From the NCBI GenBank assembly GCA_002633025.1, contig NMRB01000189.1, forward strand, positions 350,979 through 414,978: a stretch of DNA of 64,000 bases. Direction: 5' to 3'. This DNA is from Notospermus geniculatus (Eukaryota > Nemertea > Pilidiophora > Heteronemertea > Lineidae). Below are positions 20,513 to 32,043 of this stretch, in pieces (the stretch's first letter is position 1; each line of letters begins with the position of its first letter). A model generated the notes under the pieces. The model was not told the DNA's origin and made no database searches. It was given only the letters and a program-made list of their open reading frames with translations. Position numbers and translations under genes: made by a program.

Positions 20513-21690
20513 AGCAGGACATCGGAGCGATGTCTATGGTTTCCGATGATCAGTTTACTACTCTAGAGCTAGTTATCTGTGACCTTGACCTCTGACCCTG
20601 AGAAGTATTGCGTAACTGGAACAGGGATCCTTGATTAAACAAATAGGGGATGGTTAATGCAGGCTTCTAATTAGTTTTCCCCTGAAATTCTGAGTAGATT
20701 TGCACTTTAGAACTGTTTGACCTTGACCTTGACCTTCTGACCTTCAAGGTCATTGTGTAATCTGAAAGCTCATCCTTGATAACCTAGGTGTAGGTGAAGG
20801 TTTTAGGCCTCCACCATCACCAGGTTCTGTCTCATGTTATTTGTGATGGTTGGCTGTGACCTTGACCTCTGACCTTGAGAAGTATTGCATAACTGGGACA
20901 GGATCCCTGATTAAACCTATCGGGGATGGTAAATTCAGGCTTCTAATTCGTTTTTTCCTGAAATTCCGAGGAGATTTGCGCTTAAGAACTGTTTGACCTT
21001 GACCTTGACCTCTGACCTTCAAGGTCATTGCGTAATCTGAAAGCTCATCCTTGATAACCTAGGTGTAGGTGAAGGTTTTAGGTCTCTACCATCACCAGAT
21101 TCTGACTTATGTCATGTTATCAAATTTGAATATCAAATCTCACCACGATATCAGCAAATATCATGCGACCGAGCAGGTGCAAACTGAAAATTTCAGTTGC
21201 AATAACATCCGTGGATGAGCAATGATGTTGTGATACCAGTTTCAAGTCACTTACTGTGGCAGATCTCCCGATATGTCAAAATATCAAATTTGATATATCA
21301 ATATCATTATGATGCTGACACTGGAGAATAAATTTGTTGATGCCAGTATCTTGCCAAGGGCCATAAACATAGGGAAGGAACTTGTTGCTAGTGCTCTACC
21401 TGGCGTCGGAGACAAGTTATTCAAGAAACAAAAGTGTGACAGACAAAATCTCAACTTTTGATATGTCAATTTCACCATGAACCAGGTATCGGAGACTGGA
21501 AATTTTCATTCCATCTTGTAGCTCAGGTCATGAAACCCGGGGGTAGGTCACATTTCCAGGTCTGTAGCTCTTGCAGGAACAAAGTTACAGGTGTGACAGA
21601 CTGAACAGACAGACAGACACACACACACACACAGACAGACACCACGACCAAACACTATATGGTTTCCGATCTTCAGATCGGAAACCGTAA
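20513..21690 (+). mobile_element. Inserted repeat with tandem 278-bp units and nuclear-receptor-like half-sites
   Basis: Two tandem copies (about 20574-20850 and 20851-21120) start TGACCTTGACCTCTGACC and include AACTGG, GATCC and the CTTGATAACCTAGGTGTAGG block. The unit ends in a (CA)n/(CAGA)n run (21600-21640) and a GGTTTCCGATCTTCAGATCGG palindrome. The same sequence continues on both sides of the unit (ACTTCAACTATAA before, TAATAATGACTGTCAG after, as in the intact copy at 22135). Probably a non-LTR or SINE-like insertion; the class is not established. Confidence 0.5.
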
Positions 21691-22335
21691 TAATGACTGT
21701 CAGATGTTGTCCGTCTTGAACGGAAAGACATCGACAACAGATTGACAAGACTTCTGGTCGGGCTGGGTCATTTTATAGGTTTGTGAATTTTCATACGTTT
21801 GGTTGTGAATTGTCCATTCCATCATGCCTGAGTTTCTACTCTCTCCTATCTCCATCAAGTGCATTTTGGAAAATGCATGTTTAAAATATTGGATACTAAG
21901 CTTGTTCATGTAAAAGAACTCATTCTTTTTGTTTTTCTATTTCAGATACTGGTACATGTAATTATCAAAATGGCATGGAGAAACTCTCAAGTGTTATATA
22001 CACTATGTTCATGGTACATGTATTTGTCATGTTCTGAGAGAGTACGGACAACGTCACCTGGATGGCAAATGATATGGTAATGAAACTTGGCTGAAGTGGA
22101 TGAATGTGTTTTTGTAATCAAAAAAGAAAATAAACAACTTCAACTATAATAATGACTGTCAGATGTTGTCCATCATGAACGGAAATACATCGACAACAGA
22201 TTGACCAGGCTACTGGTCGGGCTGGGTCATTTTATAGAGGAGGTTTGTGAATTTTCATATGTTTGGTTGCAAATTGCCCATTCCATCAGACTGCCTGAGT
22301 TTCTATAATCTCTCATGTGAGGTGCATCAAGCTAA
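21688..22335. repeat. Direct repeat pair, ~180 bp
   Basis: TAATAATGACTGTCAGATGTTGTCC... through GGGCTGGGTCATTTTATAG to GCCTGAGTTTCTA occurs at 21688-21850 and again at 22147-22325. The intervening 300 bp are unrelated. Confidence 0.85.
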
Positions 22336-23149
22336 GTGCAACAAGCGAATGCCAATGAAGTTGGAACACAACTCTGGGGAAGAAAATTGTTGAAGGTGTA
22401 CTTCCTGCATTTGATGCAGTGAAAACAGAGCATCCATCAACCCGTACACATGTGTAAGTAATCAATTTGCTTTTATAGTTGTTGCAATATAAAACATTGG
22501 GAAATGGTCAAAACTTAAGCCTTAAAATAAGCCTTTTCTATGTGGCATACAAAAGCAAATTCTCTTCAGGTTCAAAACTCCCCCCTTTTACTTTCAGGCA
22601 AAGCAAGACCTGGTATTCAAGCAAGTGTGGTTAATTCATCACTTGACACATCAATACCCTTGTCAAGACTGTTGAAGCTGGTTGAGAAGACAAAGGTGAG
22701 TTTGCATGTTATGATTTTTTTTCCAGATTGTTGAGGATCAAAACGCCTGCAGTATTCTTGCAGCAACAACGAGCCATGCTGTCTGGGCTCTCCAGGTTCA
22801 GAATATGACCTGCTTGTACACAGGTCATCCCCCCCCCACCCCCCAGCTTCGGCTTTCTTTTTGGGACACTCTCCTGTGCATACTGTGGCTCGGTGTCAAT
22901 TGCGAAGTAGGCCTACCTGTAAATCCCTTGTTATTGTTGTAATATCACAATTATCTTGTTTGCATTTCAGATTCTTACACAAACCAAACCATCGCCATTG
23001 CCCTGTTGCACTATCACGGACAAGTACCGACAAACACAAAGAAACAAATTCCGGATGTCCACAGTGTCGGTGGGATTGATGTAAACCAGTGTGGTGTGCC
23101 TAGAAGATGGAGTCAGTTCTTTTCCAGTGGTATTGTAAATATCATGGAA
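22336..23149. other. Unassigned; exon-like segment at ~22600-22694
   Basis: A stretch bounded by TTACTTTCAG and AAAGGTGAGT is open (GKARPGIQASVVNSSLDT...), which resembles an internal exon, but no family is recognisable. The next AG (22725) is only ~30 bp away, too close for a normal intron. Poly-C at 22829-22846. Otherwise nothing was seen. Confidence 0.25.
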
Positions 23150-23478
23150 GAACAATAATGCAATCTACTGAAACCCGAAAAAATATCACACATGAAATTA
23201 ATTTTTGCCAAAGAAACAGCATTGCAACTTGGTCACCCCACAAATTAACAACTTGAAACATATTTTGTGGAAAAATATAACACATTTGCTAGGCTACTGT
23301 AATCTGGAAAAAAATTGTGGATGTCATTTTTTGCAAAATCAGCATATTTTTAATTTTCCACAAGATACATTCATGTTTTAAACTTGTGAGGTGACCAAAT
23401 TGTAATCTGTTTCTTTGGCAAACATTGAATTTCAGTTGTGATATTTTCCCAGGTTTCAGTAGATTGCATTATTGTTCT
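23150..23478. mobile_element. Foldback MITE, ~330 bp
   Basis: GAACAATAATGCAATCTACT at the left end is inverted at the right end (AGTAGATTGCATTATTGTTC). The pairing extends through the TTTGCCAAAGAAACAG and GGTGACC(A) blocks almost to the centre. Confidence 0.85.
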
Positions 23479-24115
23479 TATAATAAATCCATGATTATTT
23501 GTCAGTGATAGTGAGAAGTGTTGAAGTTTTGATTGTTTTTAGGCTTGCCCGCGCATGCGTGGCAAGCCTATTTCGAAGGAGGGGGAACCGAGCATTCTTC
23601 TGAGCGGCGTTCGCCATATAACATCGTCGAAGACGGCAAAGCGGCTGCACGCGTGCGTGGGATAGTGGCCTTGGCGAGGACATTATCATAATTAATAATA
23701 CCGCGACCACTCTCGCCCCAGGAATCTTCGAGTACTTTGTCCCCATGCTTAAGTATAGTCGTAAAACCTGGGTGCTGAAAAACGTCGTCGATATCGACGC
23801 ATTTCACCTGTTTGCGAAGAGATAAACCCTTTTACACGGCATAAAGTGATAAAACCAGACCAGAAGGAACAATTAGCTATCCATTGGGACTGGTGTCTAG
23901 GTGCCGTTTGCTTCCTGAGTGGAGTGGTAATGGCTCATTTCTTCGAATCAGCAGCATATCGCTAAGAAATTTAATTTTTTTTTAATTTCATGGTAAACCA
24001 CAGACAGCACCATTTGTGTCAGAACCAATTCTGTCCAGGCCGTGGTTTAGCCATCCTCACTGGAGACAATGTTGCACTTTCGAGGACAGCATGGAACAGT
24101 GAATGGCAAACGGCG
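23479..24115. other. No gene recognised
   Basis: Contains a small palindrome GCTTGCC-CGCGCATGCG-TGGCAAGC at ~23543-23570. Overlapping short ORFs on the minus strand have no family signature. Confidence 0.4.
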
Positions 24116-24716
24116 TCAGGGGCATAGCTAGCTTTTATGGCCTGGGGCAAAGTTGATTGATCTGGGAGGCGGGGCTGGGGGTCCTCCCCAGAACAAAATT
24201 AAAAATCTAGATCCTCTCAGATGCACTTTTCCCCATCTGACATAACTTTGACTTGAAGAGGGGGAATGACCTTTTTAGAGGAAAATATTGTTTTGTCTTT
24301 TTAATCTGGGAAATCCCCATTACCCGCTTGCTACGTACCTGGGGATCACCAGGTCAATTACTTGAACTGGGAACCATGCCCTTGCTCACCTGCCTGAAAG
24401 GGGTCAAACCCAGTGGTACATGGCATAGGCCTACATCAGGGGCATAGCTAGTGGGTGGTGGTGGGGGGCGGGCAGGGGCTATCCCCCCCCCCCCGAGCAA
24501 AAAGGGGCAAAATAGTTTTTCCCTCTAAATAGGTCGTTTTCCCTCTTCGAGCTGAGTACAGTTGGTCACATGGTGTCAGATGTGGGGGAAATGCATCCTT
24601 TGAGATGCATGCAGATTTTCAATTTTTTTCTGGAGGGGGACCCCAGACCCCTCTCTAACTTTGCTCTTCAGACTCTATCATCCCCCAGGCCATAATATGC
24701 TAGCCACGCCCCTGCA
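24116..24716. mobile_element. Foldback MITE with CAGGGGC(A/G)T ends
   Basis: The left end CAGGGGCATAGCTAGC, with TATGGCCTGGGG behind it, is inverted at the right end (CCCCAGGCCATA...GCTAGCCACGCCCCTG). The arms also share the CCATCTGACA, GAAGAGGG and AGACCCC blocks. A second CAGGGGCATAGCTAG head at ~24435 and a poly-C run mark a nested or rearranged copy. Confidence 0.7.
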
Positions 24717-24889
24717 GTCTACGTTATTTGGTGGTCTTGGTCAGGCAGCCGCACCTGCGAGTGGGGATACTTATGTGGTTCAATGGAATGACCTTCTGCC
24801 CATTCTGCCTATGAAGGTAAACTTTGCCCTAATTACACATTCCACACGGGCAAGCCTACGGCATCTGCGATGCCTCTAGTTGATTAATT

Positions 24890-25558
24890 CGGCAGAAAAT
24901 TGGCAGCTCTTGTATCCTGGGACCTTATTCACAAACTGAACAGTGTTGTACCTGGTTTTGTTGTGCACCAGTACCAAGATGCCTGTGAGTTCCTGATGGC
25001 ACTTTTAGACAACTTGAATGTAGAGGATGGTTTTCTTACAACATGGCCTGTTCAGATGGAATGCCCACTTGGACATCTCACTACCCAAATGGTAGGCACT
25101 GACAGCTATATCTTACATTTGAATGCCCCTTTAGAACGAGCAGAAAGCATACAACATCTATACACAAAGCATTTTCAAGAACTAGATTCCGTACAACTGA
25201 GATGTCCACATCCTGTTAGAAATCGCCTCTGTGAAAGACAGGGGAGAGGAATCCATATTTGTTCCGAAGGTCATGTCATTGTAATAGAAATCCATCGCCA
25301 CATTGACCTCAACAGCAGCCGAAAAAACATGACAAGATTACTTGAGGACCAGATAAACAATCAGACTGTTGTTGCTGTGATTTGCCATACAGGAGATAGC
25401 TAATCCAGTGACCGATATCAATTCTATGTCAAAAATGACAACATTTGGTGGAAGCTGGATGATGGACATCTTCCAGTTCAGTCCTCCCCTTGGACATCGC
25501 AGGGAAATGAACTGACTATAAATGTGTTATTCCTTTCTGTGCCACCTAACCTTCAGTG
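24890..25558 (+). pseudogene. Ubiquitin-specific-protease-like fragment
   Basis: The frame from 24900 contains QYQDACEFLMALLDNL, matching the QQDAHEFL box of USP-type deubiquitinases, then HLTTQMVGTDSY and a probable finger region. Next comes GHVIVIEIHRH, placed like the USP strand before the catalytic His. A TAA at 25401-25403 interrupts, and the same frame continues RYQFYVKNDNIWWKLDDG, which resembles the terminal His/Asp box (usually GHYTAYV...WYKFDD) but with Arg in place of His. It ends at a TGA at 25556-25558. The Cys box (GNTCY) was not found upstream. Degenerate, possibly carried by a mobile element. An exon-like stretch ending AAGGTAAAC at 24815 may belong to it. Confidence 0.5.
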
Positions 25559-26848
25559 AAGAGATACATTTGACTACTTTCAGCGTGGATTATGTCAGAC
25601 AAATTCATTAGGAATGTGACCTGGGAATTCATTGAACTGTAGAATATCTGTGGAAATGACCTTTTCATACACAATAACCATCGATAGAGACATTCAAATG
25701 AAAATCCGTTTCAAGTTTTCCTGGATAACGTGCAGGATAAAGTGGATAAATTGGGAATACACTGAAGATTAAGGTAAGAACATTCTTATGTAACATTTTT
25801 GCATGTATCATTTGACCCCATCTCTGCCAGCAGGATACCCTCTGTATTGAGGACATCAACTTCAACCCAGATTGAGTCATGCTTCCCATCCTACAAAATG
25901 CCCTCCACCCCTTGTCACTTTCCGTTTGTTATTGAACACTNNNNNNNNNNNNNNNNNNNNNATTCGCCACAGACTGTACATTATTATTATTATTATTTAT
26001 TAAACACTAAGTGTAGCAGAACATGGAACTCTCCCATCCCAACTATAACAATAAAGTCGGCCACAAGTGCACTGCATGTTACTATTGTGTGAATCTGAAG
26101 TGAATGGGGAAGTTTCTCCCTACTTGACCCCAGAGTTGTAATTATCCATACAATATATTGGCTCACAAATCATTGCGTAATGCCATGTAAGAATAACCAC
26201 TACCACCAGCATTTTGACAGAGTCACACCAACAATAGACTTGGATAACCCTTTTCCACCATTGTAATGGGCTGTTCTCTCTTTGGTGTTCACCCATTTAA
26301 TAATCAAAAATCAGTGATCTTTTTGTTACATTTTCTGCTAATCAAATGAAACAAAGAACACTCTGTCATGCTAGACATTTCCCAAATGATTGGATTTATA
26401 CATATGTTAAGTTCTAGCCCCAAACTCTGATTATTTCTCAGGTTTCTAGGGGTAGCATATCTGGCATTGTTTCATTAATTAGGTCATGCTTATTTTTTTG
26501 TTTTCTCTTGATCAGATTTATTAATTACGTGATATAAGATACCCGCCTAGTGATTTTGGTGTCGATAGCTTTAGTAGTTTCCGAGTTTGACCAATTTTGT
26601 AACATCCCTTCTTAACCGCTCAGCCCCTTTGATGTACCAAATCCCAGGATTACCATTGGAAATAGTTTCGATTCGTTCAGACAACTCCTTAAAGCTTTAC
26701 TGTTAGTCAGGCAGAGACCCACTAACGGGGATTATAACACTTGAGGTGCTAAGTACACAACTTGAGCATGTTTGGAATCACCCCCAGACATCAAAGGAAG
26801 GTAGGGGTTCCGACATTTGGGGAGTAAAGGAGTGGAAAAACGTCATGA
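25559..26848. other. No gene recognised; 21-base gap
   Basis: Contains an assembly gap of 21 N (25941-25961) and an (ATT)n microsatellite at 25980-26001. Nothing else was identified. Confidence 0.6.
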
Positions 26849-27006
26849 GTGACCACAAAACTGATGACGTCATAAAGTACATCAACAACCCGGGTGCATT
26901 TCGTCATTTTCATGAATTTACTTTTTGCGTGGCAGCTCTGACACATTGGGAAACTTCCGGCATAGAACATGCAGTAGGATCATTGCTCAAAAGGGCTGAA
27001 AATTAC

Positions 27007-27614
27007 GCCGAATCGGTAGATGTCGTCCTGGGTAACCCTAAAGTTTACCCAGGACCAACCTGGGTAACCCTAAAAGTTACCCAGGACGATCCTGGGTAAA
27101 CTTTAGTGTACTAAAGTGTTTACCCAGTTTGAAATTCTCGTACTTTTACACCTGCGGTCGAGGATTTTGAAAACGGCACTTAGTCATACATCAGTGAACG
27201 AAATCCATCAAATCGGCAAAAATGGCAGCTGATAACGTCACTCGTGTAGCTGCGGAGGATTTGCAGATGTATTTGAATTCGATCGCACCTTAGAGGGACG
27301 GTTAGTTCACATCTAAAGGTCGAGAAATCAAAAAGAAACTGGTTAAGTTCGTGGAAAGAAAATACGAACTGTTTGAAGGGGTAAACGTGACGTCAAACTG
27401 CAGTGGCTAGTTCGGGATGAACTTATATGCACTGGCGCGGGAAATTGCCAGCGGCGCTGTGGAGGCATGGACACCTGTATCGCACGAATTTCAAACTGGG
27501 TAAACTTTAGTACACTAAAGTTTACCCAGGATCGTCCTGGGTAACTTTTAGGGTTACCCAGGTTGGTCCTGGGTAAACTTTAGGGTTACCCAGGACGACA
27601 TCTACCAATTCGGC
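27007..27614. mobile_element. MULE-like MITE with 9-bp TSD
   Basis: Flanked by GAAAATTAC at 26998-27006 and 27615-27623; the paralogous locus near 60855 has a single copy. The ends are GCCGAATCGGTAGATGTCG and its near complement. The arms are made of repeated GGTTACCCAGGA/TCCTGGGTAACC blocks, so the element is a palindrome of palindromes. 9-bp duplications are typical of Mutator-like transposons. No ORF. Confidence 0.85.
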
Positions 27615-27797
27615 GAAAATTACCGCTATACCCCCTCCGGGGTGTGCAATAGGGAGTCAAGACCAATTCCAACAACTTTTCAAAAGGGACCCATAGTAAA
27701 TTCTCAAGGACTTTGGAGCTATAGGCCTAGTTCGAGGCTACCCTTCATTTCATGATTTACGCTGAATATCAACCTCACTACACTTCTTGGTAGCTGG

Positions 27798-28244
27798 CAT
27801 CCTCCCACAGCAGGGCTTTGGTCTCGTTCCTCTTCATACACTCCAGACAAAGCCCTGCTGAAATTGGGCCTCCCAGGCAAGCAGAGGCGGTCAGAAAACC
27901 ATTGCCCAATCAGAATGCAGCATTTTCAGGGTGTCAATATTAAAATAATCATGACTCATAATAACAATCAAAAATAATAAGAATCTTTCCTATACACAGG
28001 AAGAACCTTTGTGATAAAATTCAGTCAATTTTGGAAAGATGTAAGTGATTTGTAAAGGATAAAACTTTAAAATCAAACTCGGTAAAACCACGAAATTAGT
28101 ACTTCTCCAGTCATCCTTAAAATACAGGGAGTGCAACTGGAGTATGGAACAGCCACATCAGATTCACTGGCTGTTGTATTTCAGCAGGGGTTTGTGTGAG
28201 CGGATGAAGAGGAGCGAGGTAAAAACTCCTGCTGTGGGAGGATG
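27798..28244. mobile_element. MITE with 9-bp TSD
   Basis: GGTAGCTGG flanks both sides (27789-27797, 28245-28253), single in the empty site near 61025. The ends are CATCCTCCCACAGCAGG and its complement, with imperfect pairing over ~42 bp. Confidence 0.9.
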
Positions 28245-28395
28245 GGTAGCTGGGGACACTACGTCGCTCCACTTTCGCCGTTGATCCATACCACTTCTTA
28301 GAAAATAACCGGCTGAATTTCATTGAATAATTTTGGCGGTCATCGAGTCATCGCGCCATCGAGTCTTCGCGTCATCGAGTCAAGTACAACAAGCC

Positions 28396-29295
28396 CATGA
28401 AGATAATGTATGACCATGACATGGAATGAAGAGGAATGCAGCTATAGAATAGTACCGACAAAATAAACACAGTATTGCGTCAGAATGAGGTGAATAGATA
28501 GAAAGAAAGACAAGAAGAGCGGCAAATGCAGATCACTGACCAATGAAAAGAATAGGGGAAGGAAAAGGGCCTAAACCAGACGGCCCAACACATTCACACC
28601 GAACTGGAAAAAAATAAAGGCCTACTGAGGGGAGAAAAGGGGGATTACGCCAGACTTCCTGACGCTAAAGTAGTAAAGGGGAGCTCTAGGCTATTTGAGG
28701 ATTTTAGAACCAAAATCAATAGGTTTTAAATTAAACGTTCAGTTCATATTCATTATGGTCGACTATAGTCTATTGAGACAGGAGAATGTGTAACGTTTTC
28801 TGGTGTTCCTTACTGTATTTCTCAGTGTTTCCATACAACAGACAGGAGACCGCTATTTTTGCAATAGCAGAACAAAGGCAAAATTAATGATGTCTACATG
28901 TATCTCGTTTCATAGCGTTTCCCAAACAGAAGGGAAGCATTTAGAGACGGGAACACCGTGGCACGTTACACCGGATTCGATCGTCCTGGGGCCTTCTTTT
29001 CATCTTAGCATTGTAACATCAATAGTTTGGGATTGGCATGAAAGGCTCCCCACACAGCGCGGCCAAACCTGCGGAGATCGCCTACTTCCCGTAGTTCGGA
29101 AGGTCACCTCCGGAGGTCACCACACTGCAAAATGAAGCCCCGAACCTGACGTAGGCCTAGACACTGCAGGGCACAACATCTGTCAGGGGTATCTGATTAA
29201 TGCCTGGGACGGCACTAGGCCTAGCTAATTGGTAGGACGCGAAGACGAGGGTAATTCCAGCTGAATTTTCATGCGTGACGAGGGTAATTCCTTTT
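28396..29295. other. No gene recognised
   Basis: About 900 bp without family signal. Two GACGAGGGTAATTC words at 29243 and 29277 immediately precede the TIR of the next element. Confidence 0.5.
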
Positions 29296-30045
29296 AGGCC
29301 AGCAGCAGGAGGCTGAAAAAAGACACCATACCCCTACCGGAGGTATAACAAGTTGAAATTGGTATTAAAATGTAGCTTTTTATCTCTAGTTTTCAGAAAT
29401 GATGTTGTACTTTGGAAAAGTTGTGCACAACATGGTCATTTAACCCCTTATTTGCCAAAACACCCCTTAAAATCTGACCCTTATAGGCCTTTACATTATT
29501 TAATCCTGAGGCCATACATCAAGTCTAAACTTCATATGCTGCTGTCGTTTTGTTGTCAGTAGCATATAGATGCAATCCAAACCAATTTTAGTCGGCAAAC
29601 ACACTGTTTGGGGGGTCTGGAACCCCCCCAAAAAACAAAATTCGTCCCTTTTTAGCAATTTTTTTCGGTACTTTCTCCTACTGGTTCCATGCAAGGCGGT
29701 ATAACAACTGGAAACTTGCTTGAAAATAACCGTCTTGATGTCCTCTTTCCAAAAATATATGATTTGAATAGATATATGGCTTCAAAAGGTCAGATTAACC
29801 CCTTTTTTGCCGAAACACCCATAAAATCTAACGTTGGGTGAGCTTTCAATTATTTTATCCTGTGGATATATGAAATCACGTTTAGACTACATATGCTTCA
29901 GGTTTTTTGTTGTCAGCAATATGTAAATGCTATTGAAACTAATTTTAGTGGGTACATACTGTGTTGGGGGGTCTGTGACCCTTCAAAATGAAAATTCGGC
30001 CCTTTTTGCATTTTTTGTACTTTCTCCTACTGATTCCACGACGCA
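29296..30045. repeat. Left terminal inverted repeat with internal subrepeats
   Basis: Subrepeat 1 begins with GGTATAACAAGTTG near 29341 and subrepeat 2 with GGTATAACAACTGG near 29697. Both include TGGTCATTTAACCCC/CAGATTAACCCC and TTTTAGT...CACACTGT blocks and end in a CTTTCTCCTACTG word. Inverted at 40050-40829. Confidence 0.85.
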
Positions 30046-30461
30046 AAGAAGTACAAAAACTTGAAACTTGTTTTAAAACGACTATGAGGATGTCCTCTTT
30101 CTGAAAATAAAATAAAGCTTACAAAATATTGATTTTAACTCCTTTATTGCGGAAATAATACAATAAGAGAAAGTCGTAATCTCCAAAATTTCGCAAATTC
30201 CGGAAACATTGAAAGTTCGGTATTGAACAAAATTCTTTGTTATTTGAGAGCCCTCCTAAACAGGATATCTGACACTTTTTAAATTGAATTTTAAAATGAA
30301 CAACTTGTGTTCCTTCCAGACAGTACCTATGCATGTTTTTAATGAAGGTGTTGTTCCAGAAATTGTTTCAACGATTTATTATTGAACCAACATGTCAAGA
30401 TTGATTGAAACTGATATCACGAGATCTGAGGTTGAAATGACAATATTATGTCTTCTGTTCT

Positions 30462-32043
30462 TTAATCATCACCCCCATCCCCATCCCCATCCCCATCATC
30501 CTGTGCTAAGGTTATGGTGTTTGGACACTCATTGCATTTGCACATTTCGATGCAGTTCAAACCAGCTAAGATACAAGGACATTTTCGGCCATCCTTACAG
30601 TCTGTGTCTTTGCAATACAGATGGGTCAGGTCACGTAGTTCCTTCGGAGCGGAATCCTTCTCATTTCTCATACACTGCAAGCTTTCGCCTGTCTTGACCC
30701 AACCATACTCAGTGGGATCCCTTTCACTTGGCTTTGCGACATGGCTATTGCACCATACCATAGTTTGGAATTTTGCCCTGAGAGCATGTTGCCTGAATGC
30801 ATCATCTGTGGGTGGAAGTGATGATACTGGCTTGTCAGTTGAGGATGCTAACTTGAATCGAAGTTCATCAAAGTTGTCGAATGATTTTCCCTTGCGTCCT
30901 TTGCCATACATTCGAAGAACAAACTCCTTCGCAGCATCAAATCCCCAGTCACGATCAGGACAGTGAAATTCAGTCAATCCAACCAGATCTTTCTGATATT
31001 TTTGGAGAGTGGTGTAGGCAGTGCGCTTAACAAGCTTAAAAAACCCACTGGTCGAATCACAGCCTGTGAGTGCATGAGCTGCAGGCAGGATGGAACACAG
31101 TAACGTTCCAATTTCTTTCGCGATTTGTGAAGCTGGAATAAATCTTTCACGAGTGACGAATTTCCCTGAGTGACCAGCATGCATGTAAACATCATTGCTC
31201 AAAGCTCCTCGACTTTGGTAATAAAGCAGTAATACCAGAACATCGGTATCATCACATCGGACAACAGTGCGAGGTAAAGAAGACAAATGCGTCGCATGCA
31301 AAATCATTCTGGTATCTGCCTCATCGTGGGTTGAATACAATTCCTCCAAATCCCTGACTCCGTGATCAGTCAGCTCTCTCACCACTTCTCGGTTGGGATA
31401 GCCTCCAGCAATAACCAGTCTTTTTTCTTCAGGGATTTTCTGCGGTGCATTCGCCTCGAGATATTGGCTTAAGAAATAAATCAGGGCTGCTTTGTTCTGT
31501 CCTGACCTAAGAAATTGCCTGTAGTTTGGGACTGGTCTGTTTCCAATAATCTTATGGGAATCAGCACCCATGTCACCACGCCGCTGACGTTCACTACCTT
31601 TGATAGTTGAGCTGACATCATAACGATCAAATATCAGGGCCAAATCCTCAATATCTAGGTCAGGATTTCTGTACAGCCGAATCAATTTCTTGAGGACAAT
31701 TTCACCGAGATCATCGAACGTTTTGAACTGTGATTCATTTGCAACTTGGACAAAGCTCATGCCGTCGATGATGTATGCTGTTGGTGTATGGACAGTCGAC
31801 TTCAATTCAGTTTCCCGTGGACAATTTTCCTGCAACTTTTCAGCGACGTCTGATTTTGTGGCTTTTCTCATCGTCCCATCGTCATGAAATAATGCGGGTG
31901 GAACTGCTGTCAATTCGTATGAAAGAACCATTCTGATCTCAATTTCCCGGTGTTTCGCAACTGATAAAAGGCGACGGAAGAGTACCTCTGGGTCCAGGAC
32001 CATTTTCCTCTCTTTATCAAATGACAATGCCTTCTTCATACTT
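30462..32043 (-). CDS. PIN/FEN1-like nuclease domain and Cys-rich tail (3' part of element gene)
   Basis: The open frame contains, in order, YIIDGMSF (residues 99-106), IFDRYD (146-151) followed by a basic KGSERQRR, DEADTRM (249-255), DDTDVLVL (273-280) and ALTGCDSTSG (333-342). These match the ordered acidic motifs of FEN1/XPG-type PIN nucleases (N-terminal Asp, FDG, EAxA, DxD, GCD). A WGxxxTGES-like region and a Cys-rich tail (CKDTDCKDGRKCPC, CKCNECPN) follow, ending in an Asp/Gly run encoded by a CCCCAT microsatellite. The first ~9 residues of the computed frame come from the foldback element inserted at 32044; the true frame continues into VVTFAS... in the intact duplicate at 36264. Predicted function: structure-specific or single-strand nuclease; not shown. 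Confidence 0.7.

Larger units (their letters stand above)
26849..28395 (+). mobile_element. Partial copy of the 60261-61174 element, with two MITEs inserted
   Basis: The sequence from GTGACCACAAAACTGATGACG to GAGTCAAGTACAACAAGCC matches 60713-61174 closely, once the two inserts at 27007-27614 and 27798-28244 are removed. The other copy keeps both empty sites. The left ~450 bp of the element, including its left terminal repeat, are missing here. Confidence 0.85.

Noticed and set aside
22590-22800. Two-exon host gene
   Set aside because: The only intron candidate is ~31 bp, and no protein family was recognised.
30392-30966. Plus-strand ORFs of 101 and 150 aa
   Set aside because: Shadows of the minus-strand nuclease gene.
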